From Planctomycetota bacterium (GTDB taxonomy: Bacteria; Planctomycetota; Planctomycetia; Pirellulales; Lacipirellulaceae), in assembly GCA_013152205.1 (NCBI GenBank), contig JAADGV010000054.1:1-64000 (forward strand): 64,000 nucleotides of DNA, written 5' to 3'. The notes under the pieces are model-generated. The model was not told where the DNA came from, ran no database searches, and saw only the letters and a list, made by a program, of their open reading frames with translations. This document shows, piece by piece, positions 16,835-26,422 of the stretch (the stretch's first letter is position 1; the number at the start of each line of letters is the position of its first letter). A program made the translations under genes and the position numbers.

Positions 16835-18577
16835 TTATTCGTCGGTGCGCCAGTCGGCTAGGTGGATTTCTACTGAAACCCGACCGCGGTAGCGGTTGAT
16901 GACGGGGCGAAAGGCGATCGACATGGGGCCATCGATACGCAAGAGTTCTTCTTCCCAGTCGCCGCCACCAAAAGCGACGGCACGCATTTTCACTCCGTGC
17001 TGATCGAACGTCATCGAGAGATGGCGTCCGGTGGCCCCCATGCGTTTCGGAGTGCCAGAAAGTTTCACTTCGCTAGCACACAAAACAGGGCGGCTGTTGC
17101 CGTGGCCAAAGGGGGCGAGGCTTTCAATTTGCTCGACCGTCTGCCGAGTAAGCATTTGCAGCGAGGCTTCGGCGTCGACATTCAGTTCGGCGACGCGGTC
17201 GAGGTGGCTTAGTTTTTCTTCGGCAACTTGGCAAAACGCTTCTCGAAAAGCCTCGACGTTTTCAGACTTGATTTTCATTCCCGCCGCCGCTGCGTGGCCG
17301 CCGTGGCTTTCCAGCAGGTGGCCACACTCGGCGAATGCTTGATGTAAATTAAAACCTGGAACACTCCGAGCCGAGCCAATTCCCGGTTTCACTCCCAGAG
17401 GGTCGCCAGCGATAATCACCACCGGGCGATGATGTTTTTCTGCGAGCCTGCCGGCAACGATCCCAATTACCCCGGGATGCCAAGCGTGGTCGGTTAAAAC
17501 TAAGGCGGCAGCCGTCTCGAAGTTTGCGATTGCTTTAATTTGCTTGTTGGCTGCAAGGGTGATGCTGCGTTCGATCGATTGCCGTTGGGCATTGAGTTCG
17601 TCGATGTATTGGGCAATGGTGTCGGCCCGTTTTTCGCTATCGGTGGTCAATAGTTCGATAGCTATTTCAGCTTGCCCCATGCGGCCCGCAGCGTTGAGAC
17701 GCGGCCCGATCGTAAAACCGATGTCTTCGCCTTCCAGGTGCGGCTTCTGGTCCAGCTTTGTTTTTCGCATCAAGGCGCTAAGCCCGATCGTTGGTTCGGC
17801 CTTGAGGCTATCGAGGCCAAAGCGGACAAGAATCCGGTTTTCGTCGACAAGTGGGACCACATCGCAAACGGTACCAATCGCCGCAAGCCCGATGGCCTGG
17901 AGGAGAAAAGTCCGTAGGCGGTCGCTAACCCGTTCGCCGTCGCTCGCACATTGGCAAATGGCCCAGGCGAGTTTGAAGGCGACTGCTGCGCCGCAGAGTC
18001 CTGCGAACGGATAATTGGAGTCGGGCAATCCTGGGTGGACGATCGCAGCCGCGTCGGGCAGCCGGTCGGCCATTTGGTGATGGTCGGTGATGATCAGCGT
18101 GAGGCCCAGTTCTTTGGCGACCTGCGCTTCGGCAACACTGGCAACGCCGCAGTCGACGGTAACGACCATTTGAGTTCCCTGGGCAGCCAGTTTGCGTAGG
18201 GCCTCGGCGTTGAGACTATAGCCTTCGTCAATTCGGTTGGGGACATAGAAATCGACATCCGCTTTTAGAAGACGCAAGCATCGCAAAAGAATTGCAGTCG
18301 AGGTCATCCCATCGGCGTCGTAGTCGCCGTAGATGGTGATTTTTTTGCCCGCCCGAATCGCCTCGTAAACCAGCTCGGCTGCCGCCGTAGCGCCGGGCAA
18401 TTCTGCCGGGTCGCGCAGTCCGTTGAGTTTGGGGTCGAGAAACCGCCGAGCATCGCTAGGATCTTGTATTCCGCGCGAGAGAAGCAACTGGGCGACCACC
18501 GACGGTATCCCCGCTTCGCGTTCAAGAGCCGCGACGTTTTGGGGATCGAAGGAGGCAATACGCCAGTGTTTCGGCAT
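16835..18577 (-). CDS. recJ: Single-stranded-DNA-specific exonuclease RecJ
   Basis: The 580-residue protein has the usual RecJ length. It carries the DHH-phosphoesterase motifs: ITIYGDYDADGMTSTA (about residues 78-93), VVTVDCGVAS (about 138), LIITDHHQM (about 161), GLCGAAVAFKLAW (about 190), a DHHA1 region with the SHGGHAAAAGM motif (about 430) and a C-terminal OB-like domain. RecJ degrades ssDNA 5'-3' in recombinational and mismatch repair. It is separated from rpmG by only 84 bp on the same strand, so the two may share a transcript. Confidence 0.96.
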   Translation of the reverse strand: MPKHWRIASFDPQNVAALEREAGIPSVVAQLLLSRGIQDPSDARRFLDPKLNGLRDPAELPGATAAAELVYEAIRAGKKITIYGDYDADGMTSTAILLRCLRLLKADVDFYVPNRIDEGYSLNAEALRKLAAQGTQMVVTVDCGVASVAEAQVAKELGLTLIITDHHQMADRLPDAAAIVHPGLPDSNYPFAGLCGAAVAFKLAWAICQCASDGERVSDRLRTFLLQAIGLAAIGTVCDVVPLVDENRILVRFGLDSLKAEPTIGLSALMRKTKLDQKPHLEGEDIGFTIGPRLNAAGRMGQAEIAIELLTTDSEKRADTIAQYIDELNAQRQSIERSITLAANKQIKAIANFETAAALVLTDHAWHPGVIGIVAGRLAEKHHRPVVIIAGDPLGVKPGIGSARSVPGFNLHQAFAECGHLLESHGGHAAAAGMKIKSENVEAFREAFCQVAEEKLSHLDRVAELNVDAEASLQMLTRQTVEQIESLAPFGHGNSRPVLCASEVKLSGTPKRMGATGRHLSMTFDQHGVKMRAVAFGGGDWEEELLRIDGPMSIAFRPVINRYRGRVSVEIHLADWRTDE

Positions 18578-18661
18578 GTCGTCCGTGAACAGAAAGAGCG
18601 AGGATCGTAAACCGCATCGTCGCTAGACCGAAAGACTGCCAAGGACGAGCCGAGAGAATAA

Positions 18662-18838
18662 TTACTTTTTCTTTTCTACGTGCAGCGTGTGCTTGCGCAA
18701 TCGCGGGCAGTACTTCTTCAGTTTGATTTTTTCGCCACCCATTTTTCGACGGATGGTGTAATTTTGGTCGCCGGTCTCTTCGCAAACCAGAAAGACCGAT
18801 TCGACCTTCTTTTTTCTTTTCCCAGATTTCTTGGCCAT
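18662..18838 (-). CDS. rpmG: 50S ribosomal protein L33
   Basis: The 58-residue basic protein begins [19 protein letters not shown], continues [18 protein letters not shown] and ends [17 protein letters not shown]. The arrangement Y-T-x-R-[RK]-K and [11 protein letters not shown] is diagnostic for L33 of the large subunit. Only single cysteines (19 and 44) stand where zinc-type L33 has CxxC pairs, so it is the zinc-free type. A 130-nt leader with a strong hairpin (cttgggag / ctcccaag, 18925-18960) precedes it. No secE/nusG partner is adjacent. Confidence 0.95.
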   Translation of the reverse strand: MAKKSGKRKKKVESVFLVCEETGDQNYTIRRKMGGEKIKLKKYCPRLRKHTLHVEKKK

Positions 18839-19154
18839 TTTCTTCGCTCGATAGGTCGATCGTGTATACAGGGCAGTACGTAAAACAATTGCCCCCAGCA
18901 GCGGGTGCTGCGGTGGCTGAGCCTTGGGAGGCCGAACTCTCCGGTTTCTCCCAAGCCCCGGATTCTAGGCATTTTTTCGAGTTTTATCCAGTGGTGAAAT
19001 AACAGACCGTTCGCAGCCTCGTTGGCGGGTTATACTTGGGGCAGGGCCTTAGCCGGCGATTTTGTCGATTTTGAGGGTTTGCTAGGCCTAGTACCTTGGA
19101 ATAGAGCAGAAAACTCGAGTGGCGATGCCGCTCCCTGTCTTGTAGGCACAAGTC
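18839..19154. other. Intergenic leader region between rpmG and the cyclase-like gene
   Basis: This region separates the divergent rpmG and 19155 genes. It contains a GC-rich fold-back (CTTGGGAG at 18925 pairing with CTCCCAAG at 18949) in the rpmG leader. I considered a tRNA here and rejected it because the T-loop and acceptor geometry do not fit. Promoters for both genes must lie here but are not assignable by eye. Confidence 0.4.
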
Positions 19155-20797
19155 GTGAATTCTTTGCCTGCCGAACAACCGACCAGTCTTCCCGAGCCAC
19201 CTGCCGAGGTCTCAACGACCCCGTCGGGCAAGCCGCCTGGGGTCTGCGCCGACCCCGAGCAGCCGCCCCAGCCAGGAAACGGCCCAGAAAAACGCCGCTT
19301 TCAGCCCACGATGATTGCTTCAGCCGTCGAAGCTTGGGTAGTCGCGGGGCGGTCGTCTTCGTTGCTAGCAAGTGCCCTATTGCACACAGGCATTGTGCTG
19401 CTGCTCTCGCTGTTTATTCTCACGCAGCCCCGGATCGGTCCGCCAAGCTGGCTAGAGGGAGCGTTCGAGCCTGATATGGCGGACGAATTCGATCTCAACA
19501 TCAGCGAACTGGATGCAGCCAGTGGGGATATTTCGTCGAGCAAAATACTACGGTCGCCCTACCCGCCCCTGGTGCTTTGGCAACGGTCGGCACGATCCAT
19601 CCTTCGCTCGTCGATTTGCCCACGGCGACCGAGACTCCGCGTGATGCGGGAAGGGCTTTAGAAACGATCGGTCAGCCATTGGCCTCTCGGGGGGGCGGAA
19701 TGGAGGGACGGCATGACTCGAATCGTCGCAGCTTGGCTTTGGGCAATGGCGGGAGCGAAGCCAGCGAGTCGGCCGTCGAGCGAGGTTTGGCTTGGTTGGC
19801 GGCCCATCAGTTTGATGATGGCGGCTGGCGGTTCGATTTGAAATCGTGCCCCCAATGTGGTGGGCAATGCAAAAATTCGGGCGTGATCGAATCGACCACC
19901 GCTTCGACGGGGCTAGCGCTGCTCTGCTTTCTCGGAGCCGGCTACACGCAAGACGAAGGGCCTTATCAAGAGGTGGTGTCAGCCGGGCTTTACTATCTCA
20001 TCGATAAGATGTTGATCACGTCGATGGGGGGCGATCTTCGCGACAATTCACTGTTGGACGAGTTGGTCGAAGGTCAGCCACAATTTCGTAAGAGTGGCGA
20101 CATGTATTCTCACGGCATCGCCACGCTTGCGCTCTGCGAGGCCTACGCGATGACTCGCGACAAGACGCTAGCCGAAGCTGCCCAGCAGGCGGTGAATTTC
20201 ATCGTTTACGCCCAGCACGAGAAAGGGGGCTGGCGATACGCCCCCAAAGAGCCGGGCGACACGACAGTCAGCGGTTGGCAGGTGACTGCGCTGAAAAGCG
20301 CGCTGCTTGCTAAACTCGACGTACCGCGTGGCGTTTGGTATCGAGCGTCAGATTATTTCGATAGCGTCCAGGAAGATCGGGGTGCTACCTATGGTTATCA
20401 GTCACCCGATAAAAATCGGATTTCGACCTCGGTGGTGGGCCTTTTCAGCCGCATGATTTTGGGCTGGCCACGCAATCATCCACCCTTGGCGAAGGGGATG
20501 GCACGAATCGCAAAGCAGTATCCTCATCGGAACCACATGTATTTCAACTACTACGCTAGCCAGGCTTTGTATCACACAGGCGGCCCGGGTTGGGAGCGTT
20601 GGAATCCGCGCATGCGAGAGTACTTGGTAAATCTACAAGCATCGTCGGGTCACGAGTCCGGAAGCTGGTACATCAACGAAAATTGGAGCGACCGAGGTGG
20701 CCGACTCTATACGACCGCTTTGGCAATTCTGACGCTTGAGGTCTATTACCGGTATATGCCGATGTACCAAAAATCGTTTGTGGGAGATTCGCCCTAG
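19155..20797 (+). pseudogene. Squalene-cyclase/prenyltransferase-repeat protein split by a frameshift
   Basis: The first frame (GTG 19155 to about 19543) encodes a Pro-rich leader, a transmembrane segment (SLLASALLHTGIVLLLSLFIL, about residues 67-87) and an acidic stretch ending SGDISSSK. Just after, the reading continues in another frame: NTTVALPAPGALATVGTIHPSL, then a terpenoid-cyclase-type alpha/alpha toroid (SAVERGLAWLAAHQFDDGGW, GIATLALCEAYAMTRD, QHEKGGWRYAPKEPGDTTVSGW, GGRLYTTALAILTLEVYYRYMP) up to 20797. One missing A in the AAAA run at 19542-19545 would restore one protein of about 547 residues. Homologous planctomycete proteins combine the same anchor and toroid. A sequencing error, a real inactivating deletion and programmed slippage are all possible. 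Confidence 0.8.
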
Positions 20798-20964
20798 CGA
20801 GGGCTGAGTATGAAAGAACCGCAGCTTCCGCTTGCGGCTATGACAGACTCTTTGGCTTTGTCGTTTTTTCTTGACTCTCCGATGCTTCTTGTCAGTGGCG
20901 ATTTCTCCCGTTACAATCCCGCTGGCGTTCACTTGGTCGATCAACAACACGAGAGAGAAATGTT

Positions 20965-21522
20965 ATGTCCACGACGGCATTGATTTTAGTTGACTTGCAG
21001 AATGATTATTTCCCGGGCGGAAAATGCGAGCTTGAGGGGACAGAGGCGGCAGCGGCAAATGCGGCGAAGTTTCTCGAAAGTTTTCGCGCAAAGAAGTTGC
21101 CGGTCGTGCATGTTCGCCACGAATTTCCGACCGACGATGCGCCTTTCTTCTTGCCGAATTCAGAGGGCGCAAAGATACACTCGTCCGTACAGAGCCTCGA
21201 AGGTGAGCCGGTCATACTTAAAAATCAGATCAACAGCTTTCGAGATACCAATCTAAAAGAGATCTTGGATGACTTGGGGGTTGAGCGAGTTGTCATAGTT
21301 GGCGCCATGAGCCATGTGTGCATCGATGCCGTCACGCGAGCCGCTTCCGACTTCGGTTATCAATGTGCCCTCGCCCATGATGCTTGTGCAACGATGGGGT
21401 TAGAGTTTAATGGGGTCTCAGTTCCTGCTAGCCAAGTACACGCCGCTTTTATGGCGGCGCTTGGTTTTGCTTATGCCAATGTGGCCTCTACTGAGGAGCT
21501 TCTGGCGACTCTTGATTGTTAG
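20965..21522 (+). CDS. Isochorismatase-family cysteine hydrolase
   Basis: The 185-residue protein has the family length. The triad is visible: Asp in ALILVDLQNDYFPGG (residue 10), Lys in VILKNQINSF (about 83) and Cys in GAMSHVCIDAVTR (about 118), the last preceded by the usual cis-peptide turn. The family hydrolyses isochorismate, nicotinamide or carbamoyl/ureido groups. The short form with SHVCIDA fits amidase-like members, but the substrate cannot be read. A GAGAGA ribosome site precedes the ATG. It stands alone. Confidence 0.9.
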   Translation: MSTTALILVDLQNDYFPGGKCELEGTEAAAANAAKFLESFRAKKLPVVHVRHEFPTDDAPFFLPNSEGAKIHSSVQSLEGEPVILKNQINSFRDTNLKEILDDLGVERVVIVGAMSHVCIDAVTRAASDFGYQCALAHDACATMGLEFNGVSVPASQVHAAFMAALGFAYANVASTEELLATLDC

Positions 21523-21567
21523 TAGAACAGCTTGCCGCTTCCTTACGGGCGCGGTTCTGTGTTGAAA

Positions 21568-22338
21568 CTATTGCCAATTGGGGGTGCGTTTTTCTAGGAA
21601 TGCGGCGATGCCTTCTTGGGCGGCTTGGGTAGTGCAGGAAGTGGCTCGCATGACGGCGCCTGCGGAGAGTTGCGTTTCTAGGTGCTCGCCGATGCTTTCG
21701 TAGAGCAGGCGTTTGGTGAGTTGGATTGCTTCAGGAGCCCCTGCTGCGCATTGCTGGGCAATTTCCACGGCTCGTGCCCAAACTTGGTCGGTCTCGACCA
21801 ATTCGTGAAACAGACCTAGTAGCAGGGCTTCTGGTGCGTCAATCGTTTTTGACGTCAACAATAGCCGAGTGCCGTGGCCTGCTCCTGCGCGATAGCAAAC
21901 CAAGGGGGCCTCGATGCCTGCGATGATTCCATAACGTGGATCAGGCAAACCAAAGCTGGCACTTTTTGCTGCGACAACGATATCGCAAGCAGCTACCAAT
22001 CCAGCACCTCCCGAGAGGGCCGGGCCATTGACGGCTGCGATGATTGGCTTGGTGATCTCTAACATGCGGAGCAACAAGTCGCGAAAATCGGCAGCATCGT
22101 CTCCCCATTGGTCAGCAGATTGGTCGGGGTCTTGCTCGCCAGCTTCTTGAAGATCGACACCTTGGCAGAACGTCTCGCCTGCCCCGGTGATGATAATCGC
22201 ACGAACGGCCTTTTCTAAGTAGAGATCGTCGAGCGCGTCGATTATCTGGCAAACCATCCTGCGAGTTAGCGCGTTCCCATGTTCCGGACGGTTGAGAATG
22301 ATAGTGCCTGCGCACCCGGTTACTTTCACTTCGATCAT
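21568..22338 (-). CDS. Enoyl-CoA hydratase/isomerase family protein
   Basis: The protein has 256 residues from the ATG at 22338 (MIEVKVTGCAGTIILNRPEHGNAL); in-frame codons upstream add an unlikely leader. Crotonase-fold landmarks are RPEHGNALTRRM (about residues 15-26), GAGETFCQGVDLQE (first oxyanion loop, about 60-73) and VNGPALSGGAGLVAACDI (second oxyanion loop, about 103-120). The usual Glu pair of true enoyl-CoA hydratases is not obvious (GLPDPRYGI in place of FGLPEV), so another crotonase activity is possible. It is monocistronic and reads towards the isochorismatase gene. Confidence 0.88.
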   Translation of the reverse strand: MIEVKVTGCAGTIILNRPEHGNALTRRMVCQIIDALDDLYLEKAVRAIIITGAGETFCQGVDLQEAGEQDPDQSADQWGDDAADFRDLLLRMLEITKPIIAAVNGPALSGGAGLVAACDIVVAAKSASFGLPDPRYGIIAGIEAPLVCYRAGAGHGTRLLLTSKTIDAPEALLLGLFHELVETDQVWARAVEIAQQCAAGAPEAIQLTKRLLYESIGEHLETQLSAGAVMRATSCTTQAAQEGIAAFLEKRTPNWQ

Positions 22339-22684
22339 ATCGCTTTGCATGTACATCAGGGTTTTTGTTTGTGAGAAGAAGAGCATCGGCCAGGGTTTTG
22401 TCTGGTTCAACTATAACGGAATTTTTGGTTGTGCTGAGGAGGGTGGTCAAAAGAGTGGGGGCTTGTGATGCACCGAGGCAACGGCGCGAAGAGACGTGTG
22501 GTATTCCGGCAACAAAATTTCTCTACTGCCTTAGTCGAGAACTTGCCTAACTGCAACCGTAAGTTGTTTCCTTGCAATAACTTAGGTTTCTTGCGGTGAT
22601 GTATTGGAGAGGTGCGGCACGGGCTCTGCAATGTCGGGATGTCGAGCAAGTGACCTACTTCGCAGGCCCCCCGAGGAATCAACT

Positions 22685-24241
22685 GTGGCACGCAAGACCA
22701 GCAACACATCGACCAAAAATGGCAAGTCGCAACTTAATGGTTCCGCTAAGGGATTCAACCGTACTAACGGTCATGCTGCGAAATCTGGTTCCCAGCAAGC
22801 CAACCATCAAGAAGAAGCTACCGAAGAGAAAGAGACTGGTGGCAGTGCAGCGATCGACGATCCGGTGCGGATGTATCTCATGCAAATGGGTGAGATTCCG
22901 ATGCTGTCTCGCGATATGGAAATTACCTCGGCAAAACGAATTGAACGTACCCGAACACGTTTTCGTCGGACGCTATTGTCCAACGACTTCATGCTTCACG
23001 GGGCGGTCGATTTACTACAGAAGGTAGCCGATGGCAATCTGCGTTTAGATCGAACGATAGAAATTTCGGTGACCAATATTGAGGAAAAGAAACGAATCCT
23101 AAAGCGTATCGGTCCCAACCTAGAAACGATTCGTCATCTGCTGGCACAAAATCAAGTTGACTATCGTACGGCGGTGAGCCGCCGGGCGACAGATGCTCAA
23201 AAGCGTGATGCGTGGCGTCAACTCGTATACCGCCGCAATAAGGCCGTTCGGTTGGTTGAAGAGTTGAACTTGCGTTTACAACGGCTGTTGCCACTGATGG
23301 AGCAATTGGGCGAAATTTCTGCCCGGATGTGCACGATCAAAGAGCAGCTTGCACATCCAGAGCAGCTTCTTCATTCAGGGCTGCAGAACGAGTTTGCCGA
23401 AGAGCTACGCTATCTGATGCGGATCACCCTAGAAACACCTGCCACGCTCGAGCGTACTACCCGCCGAACAGTGCAACGCAAAGGGTTCTACGACGCGGCG
23501 AAACGCGATCTTTCGGCTGCCAACCTGCGTTTAGTAGTTTCGATTGCCAAACGGTACCGCAATCGCGGCATGAGCTTCCTCGACTTGATTCAAGAAGGCA
23601 ACACCGGTTTGATGCGAGCGGTAGATAAATTTGAACATGCTCGTGGGTATAAATTCTCGACGTATGCTACCTGGTGGATTCGCCAAGCGATCACGCGAGC
23701 GATTGCCGATCAAAGCCGAACGATTCGCTTACCGGTGCACATGATTGACACGATGAGCAAAATTCGCGTCGTGACCGCCGAGTATGTCCAAGAGTTTGGA
23801 CGCGAGCCGAACCCCGAGGAGATTGCCGAGCGAGCGGGGATCTCGATCGAGGACGCCCGATGCGTACATAAAATGACCCGGCAGCCCTTGTCGCTCGACC
23901 AACCGGTTGGCGATCACGAAGATAACCATTTTGGCGAGTTCCTTGAGGAGCAATGCGTCGAAGACCCTCTCTACGACACCAACATCGAAGCGTTGAAGCT
24001 GCGACTCGAGGAAGTGATGGAAGACTTGACCTACCGCGAGCGAGAGATCATCCGGCTGCGATACGGGTTAGCCGACGGCTATACCTACACACTGGAAGAA
24101 GTCGGCAAAATTTTCTCGGTGACTCGCGAGCGAGTTCGCCAAATCGAGTCGAAAGCAGTCCGCAAATTGCAGTCGCCTTACCGCTCTCGTGCCCTAACCG
24201 GTTTCTTGGATGGAGTGGAGCCTGTGCCGCTTGATGCTTAG
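22685..24241 (+). CDS. rpoD: Primary RNA polymerase sigma factor (RpoD/SigA)
   Basis: The protein has 518 residues from a GTG at 22685 with GAGG 8 bp upstream. The N-terminus is a low-complexity Ser/Asn/Lys stretch; region 1.2 follows ([20 protein letters not shown]), then a roughly 200-residue non-conserved helical segment. Region 2 is textbook ([38 protein letters not shown]), region 3 follows, and region 4.2 is [21 protein letters not shown]. The completeness of region 2.4/4.2 and the PVHM linker indicate a group 1, housekeeping sigma-70. It directs core polymerase to most promoters. It stands alone; the nearest gene downstream is convergent. Confidence 0.93.
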
Positions 24242-24285
24242 GGGCCGTGGACCGCGTGGCGGTCCGGCTGCGGAGGCAACTTCTG

Positions 24286-25284
24286 CTACCGTATAGAAAA
24301 GCATTCGATTTCTAGCCGGGTTAGCTCTTCAGCCACGGCTGAAGCCGACTCGGGGCGGCGGAGTGGGTCTTTGGACAATAGCCGATGGACAAGCGACGCA
24401 ACTGGCTTGGGCAGCGTCGGCGCATGATGACGTACGCAGGAAGGTGTCATCTCGCGATGCAGACGCACCAATTCGTCGGGGGCATTGGCCTTGAAGGGCA
24501 ATTCTTGTGAGATCATTTCGTAGAGGGTCACGCCCAGGCTGTAGAGATCGCTGCTGAAATCTGCGGCAAGGCTCGAAGTAACAACCTCGGGGGCAATGTA
24601 GTTAAGCGTGCCGACGACGGGCCTTGAGGTCCAATGACGTGCTTCGGAAGGCGAGTGGGCGAATCCCAAATCGATCAACGTAGCGTGCCCTTCTGGCGAG
24701 ACAAAGATGTTGCTCGGTTTCACATCGGCATGAAGCAACCCCGTCGACTCGTGAAGCGCAGACAGCGCCTCGGCGACTTGGCGAACGATCCAGAGCGTAA
24801 CCGGCAGCGGCAACGGTTCGCTGTTTGCGAGCAAGTCGGCCAGCGACCGCCCTTTGAGCAGGGGCGACACTAAGTAAAACGGTGCTTGCTGTACATTCGC
24901 CGACAAAACAGGCAGCAAGTGTGGGTGCGAAATTTTTCGACCAACCCATGCCGCCCGACGTTGCGTTTCGATGGCTTGAGGATCACGCCACCATTCCTTG
25001 CGCAATACCTTGATTACATAGGTAGCTGGTTGATCGCCAGAAGCCTCGGCAGGCCGGGCAAGATAGACCCTGGCCAGTTCGCTTTCGTTAATCAGGCGCA
25101 CAAGTTGCCACGGGCCGATTCGGCCAACCGCTTTGTGATGTTCCGTCTGGTCTGTGGCGGCGTAGTTTGCGCGTATACCAGCCGAGTGCTCTACAGTTGC
25201 CATGCTAGAAGTTGCGTCGAAAAGGGTCGGGTTCGAGAATGCGGGTATCTCGAGCCGGCGAAGTCGCCAGGCTAATTTATCCAT
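24286..25284 (-). CDS. Serine/threonine protein kinase-like protein, single domain
   Basis: The protein has 332 residues from ATG 25284, with no transmembrane segment. The kinase fold is clear: Lys in YVIKVLRKEW (subdomain II), HADVKPSNIFV (catalytic loop), LIDLGFAHS (DFG position read as DLG), GTLNYIAPEV (activation segment and APE) and DLYSLGVTLYEMI. The glycine-rich loop is replaced by RLINESELARVYLA, which lacks GxGxxG. Key Lys and Asp residues remain, so activity is possible but atypical. It lies downstream of the UvrA/unknown/ThiF run on the same strand, about 100 bp after ThiF, and may belong to that transcript. Confidence 0.88.
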   Translation of the reverse strand: MDKLAWRLRRLEIPAFSNPTLFDATSSMATVEHSAGIRANYAATDQTEHHKAVGRIGPWQLVRLINESELARVYLARPAEASGDQPATYVIKVLRKEWWRDPQAIETQRRAAWVGRKISHPHLLPVLSANVQQAPFYLVSPLLKGRSLADLLANSEPLPLPVTLWIVRQVAEALSALHESTGLLHADVKPSNIFVSPEGHATLIDLGFAHSPSEARHWTSRPVVGTLNYIAPEVVTSSLAADFSSDLYSLGVTLYEMISQELPFKANAPDELVRLHREMTPSCVRHHAPTLPKPVASLVHRLLSKDPLRRPESASAVAEELTRLEIECFSIR

Positions 25285-25381
25285 CGGACACAAACGATGG
25301 CAGGCTCTACGTCTACCGAAGCGAAATTTTTACGCCTCAAGCTATCACTGAGAACCTGGGGGATTCTGGTCGGGTTTACCG

Positions 25382-26422
25382 TCAACTTCCCACATATTTT
25401 GCATGCACTGTGCGCGCAACGGCTGGGTCGTCGGTCCCGCCTACGATCGTTCGCCCGTCTGAAAAGATGGTCAACTGGTAGTCGTCCACCAGCAATCGCA
25501 CCAGAAAAGGGCTGGCCGTCACGTGCCCGACGCTGCCCAGCCTTTCTGCCAATGCTGGCAAGTTGATTGGCTCGGACGAGGTGGGAGAAATCTGCACCGA
25601 GTTACGGCCACAGAGGGTCGTGGTAGCCGAACCACGGTTACCCTCCAACCAACCAAATTCGCGCTGTCCACAGGTGGGGCAATCGTCGACTCGTGCCGCC
25701 GCCATGTCGAGGGGGCGAACCTGGTTGTTCCACAAATCAAAAATCGTCATGGCCGGATTAAGCTGATCGCGGTTGCCGCTGAGCAGCTTGATTGCTTCGA
25801 TAGCTTGGAACGAGGCGATGACGTTGACGATAGGGCCCAGCACCCCAGCGGTTTCGCAGGTGGGCAATGCCGAGGCGGGTGGAGGGGCTGGCATAATGCA
25901 AGCCAAGCAGGGCGTTTCGCCGGGAACGATCGCGAGCGTCTGCCCTTCAGTTCCGACGCACCCACCGAATACCCAAGGAGTGTTCGTTGCCACGGCAAAA
26001 TCGTTGATGAGGTATCGGGTCTCGAAATTGTCGGTTCCGTCAACCACAAGATCAACGTCGGCGGCGAGATTGCGAATGTTGGTTGCATTCACGTCGGCAA
26101 CAACCGGTTCGAGTTCGACCGTAGAATTGACCGTTGCCAGCCGTTGCACAGCGGCAATCGCCTTGGGCATCTGTGCCGCAGCATCTTGTTCGTTGAACAG
26201 CACTTGCCGATGCAGATTGTCGGTTTCGACAAAATCGCGGTCGACAATTCGCAGAAATCCCACGCCCGCTCGCACAAGCGTATCGGCAACAACCGATCCC
26301 AGCGCGCCACAACCACAAATCAACACCCGGCTAGCAAGTAGCCGCCGCTGGCCTTCTTCGCCCAAGGGTGCAAAACGCACCTGTCGGCGATAGCGATCGA
26401 GTTGCGTAGTATCGAGGGTCAT
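25382..26422 (-). CDS. ThiF/MoeB/HesA-family adenylyltransferase
   Basis: The 346-residue protein is an E1-like enzyme that adenylates the C-terminus of a ubiquitin-like sulfur carrier. It has RYRRQVRFAPLGEEGQ, the nucleotide loop CGCGALGSVVADTLVRAG (about residues 36-53), the DRDFVETDNLHRQVLF motif (about 62-77) and two CxxC zinc pairs (CLACIMP near 177 and CPTCGQ near 250). The catalytic-Cys region reads PTCETAGVLGP. The C-terminal about 90 residues may bind partner molecules. It overlaps the upstream gene by 4 bp (ATGA), implying translational coupling. No ThiS or MoaD gene is in the window, so thiamine versus molybdopterin use is open. Confidence 0.9.
   Translation of the reverse strand: MTLDTTQLDRYRRQVRFAPLGEEGQRRLLASRVLICGCGALGSVVADTLVRAGVGFLRIVDRDFVETDNLHRQVLFNEQDAAAQMPKAIAAVQRLATVNSTVELEPVVADVNATNIRNLAADVDLVVDGTDNFETRYLINDFAVATNTPWVFGGCVGTEGQTLAIVPGETPCLACIMPAPPPASALPTCETAGVLGPIVNVIASFQAIEAIKLLSGNRDQLNPAMTIFDLWNNQVRPLDMAAARVDDCPTCGQREFGWLEGNRGSATTTLCGRNSVQISPTSSEPINLPALAERLGSVGHVTASPFLVRLLVDDYQLTIFSDGRTIVGGTDDPAVARTVHAKYVGS

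Noticed and set aside
18920-18965. A tRNA or structured RNA ahead of rpmG
   Set aside because: There is a good hairpin, but the T-loop and acceptor layout do not fit a tRNA, so only a leader hairpin is noted.
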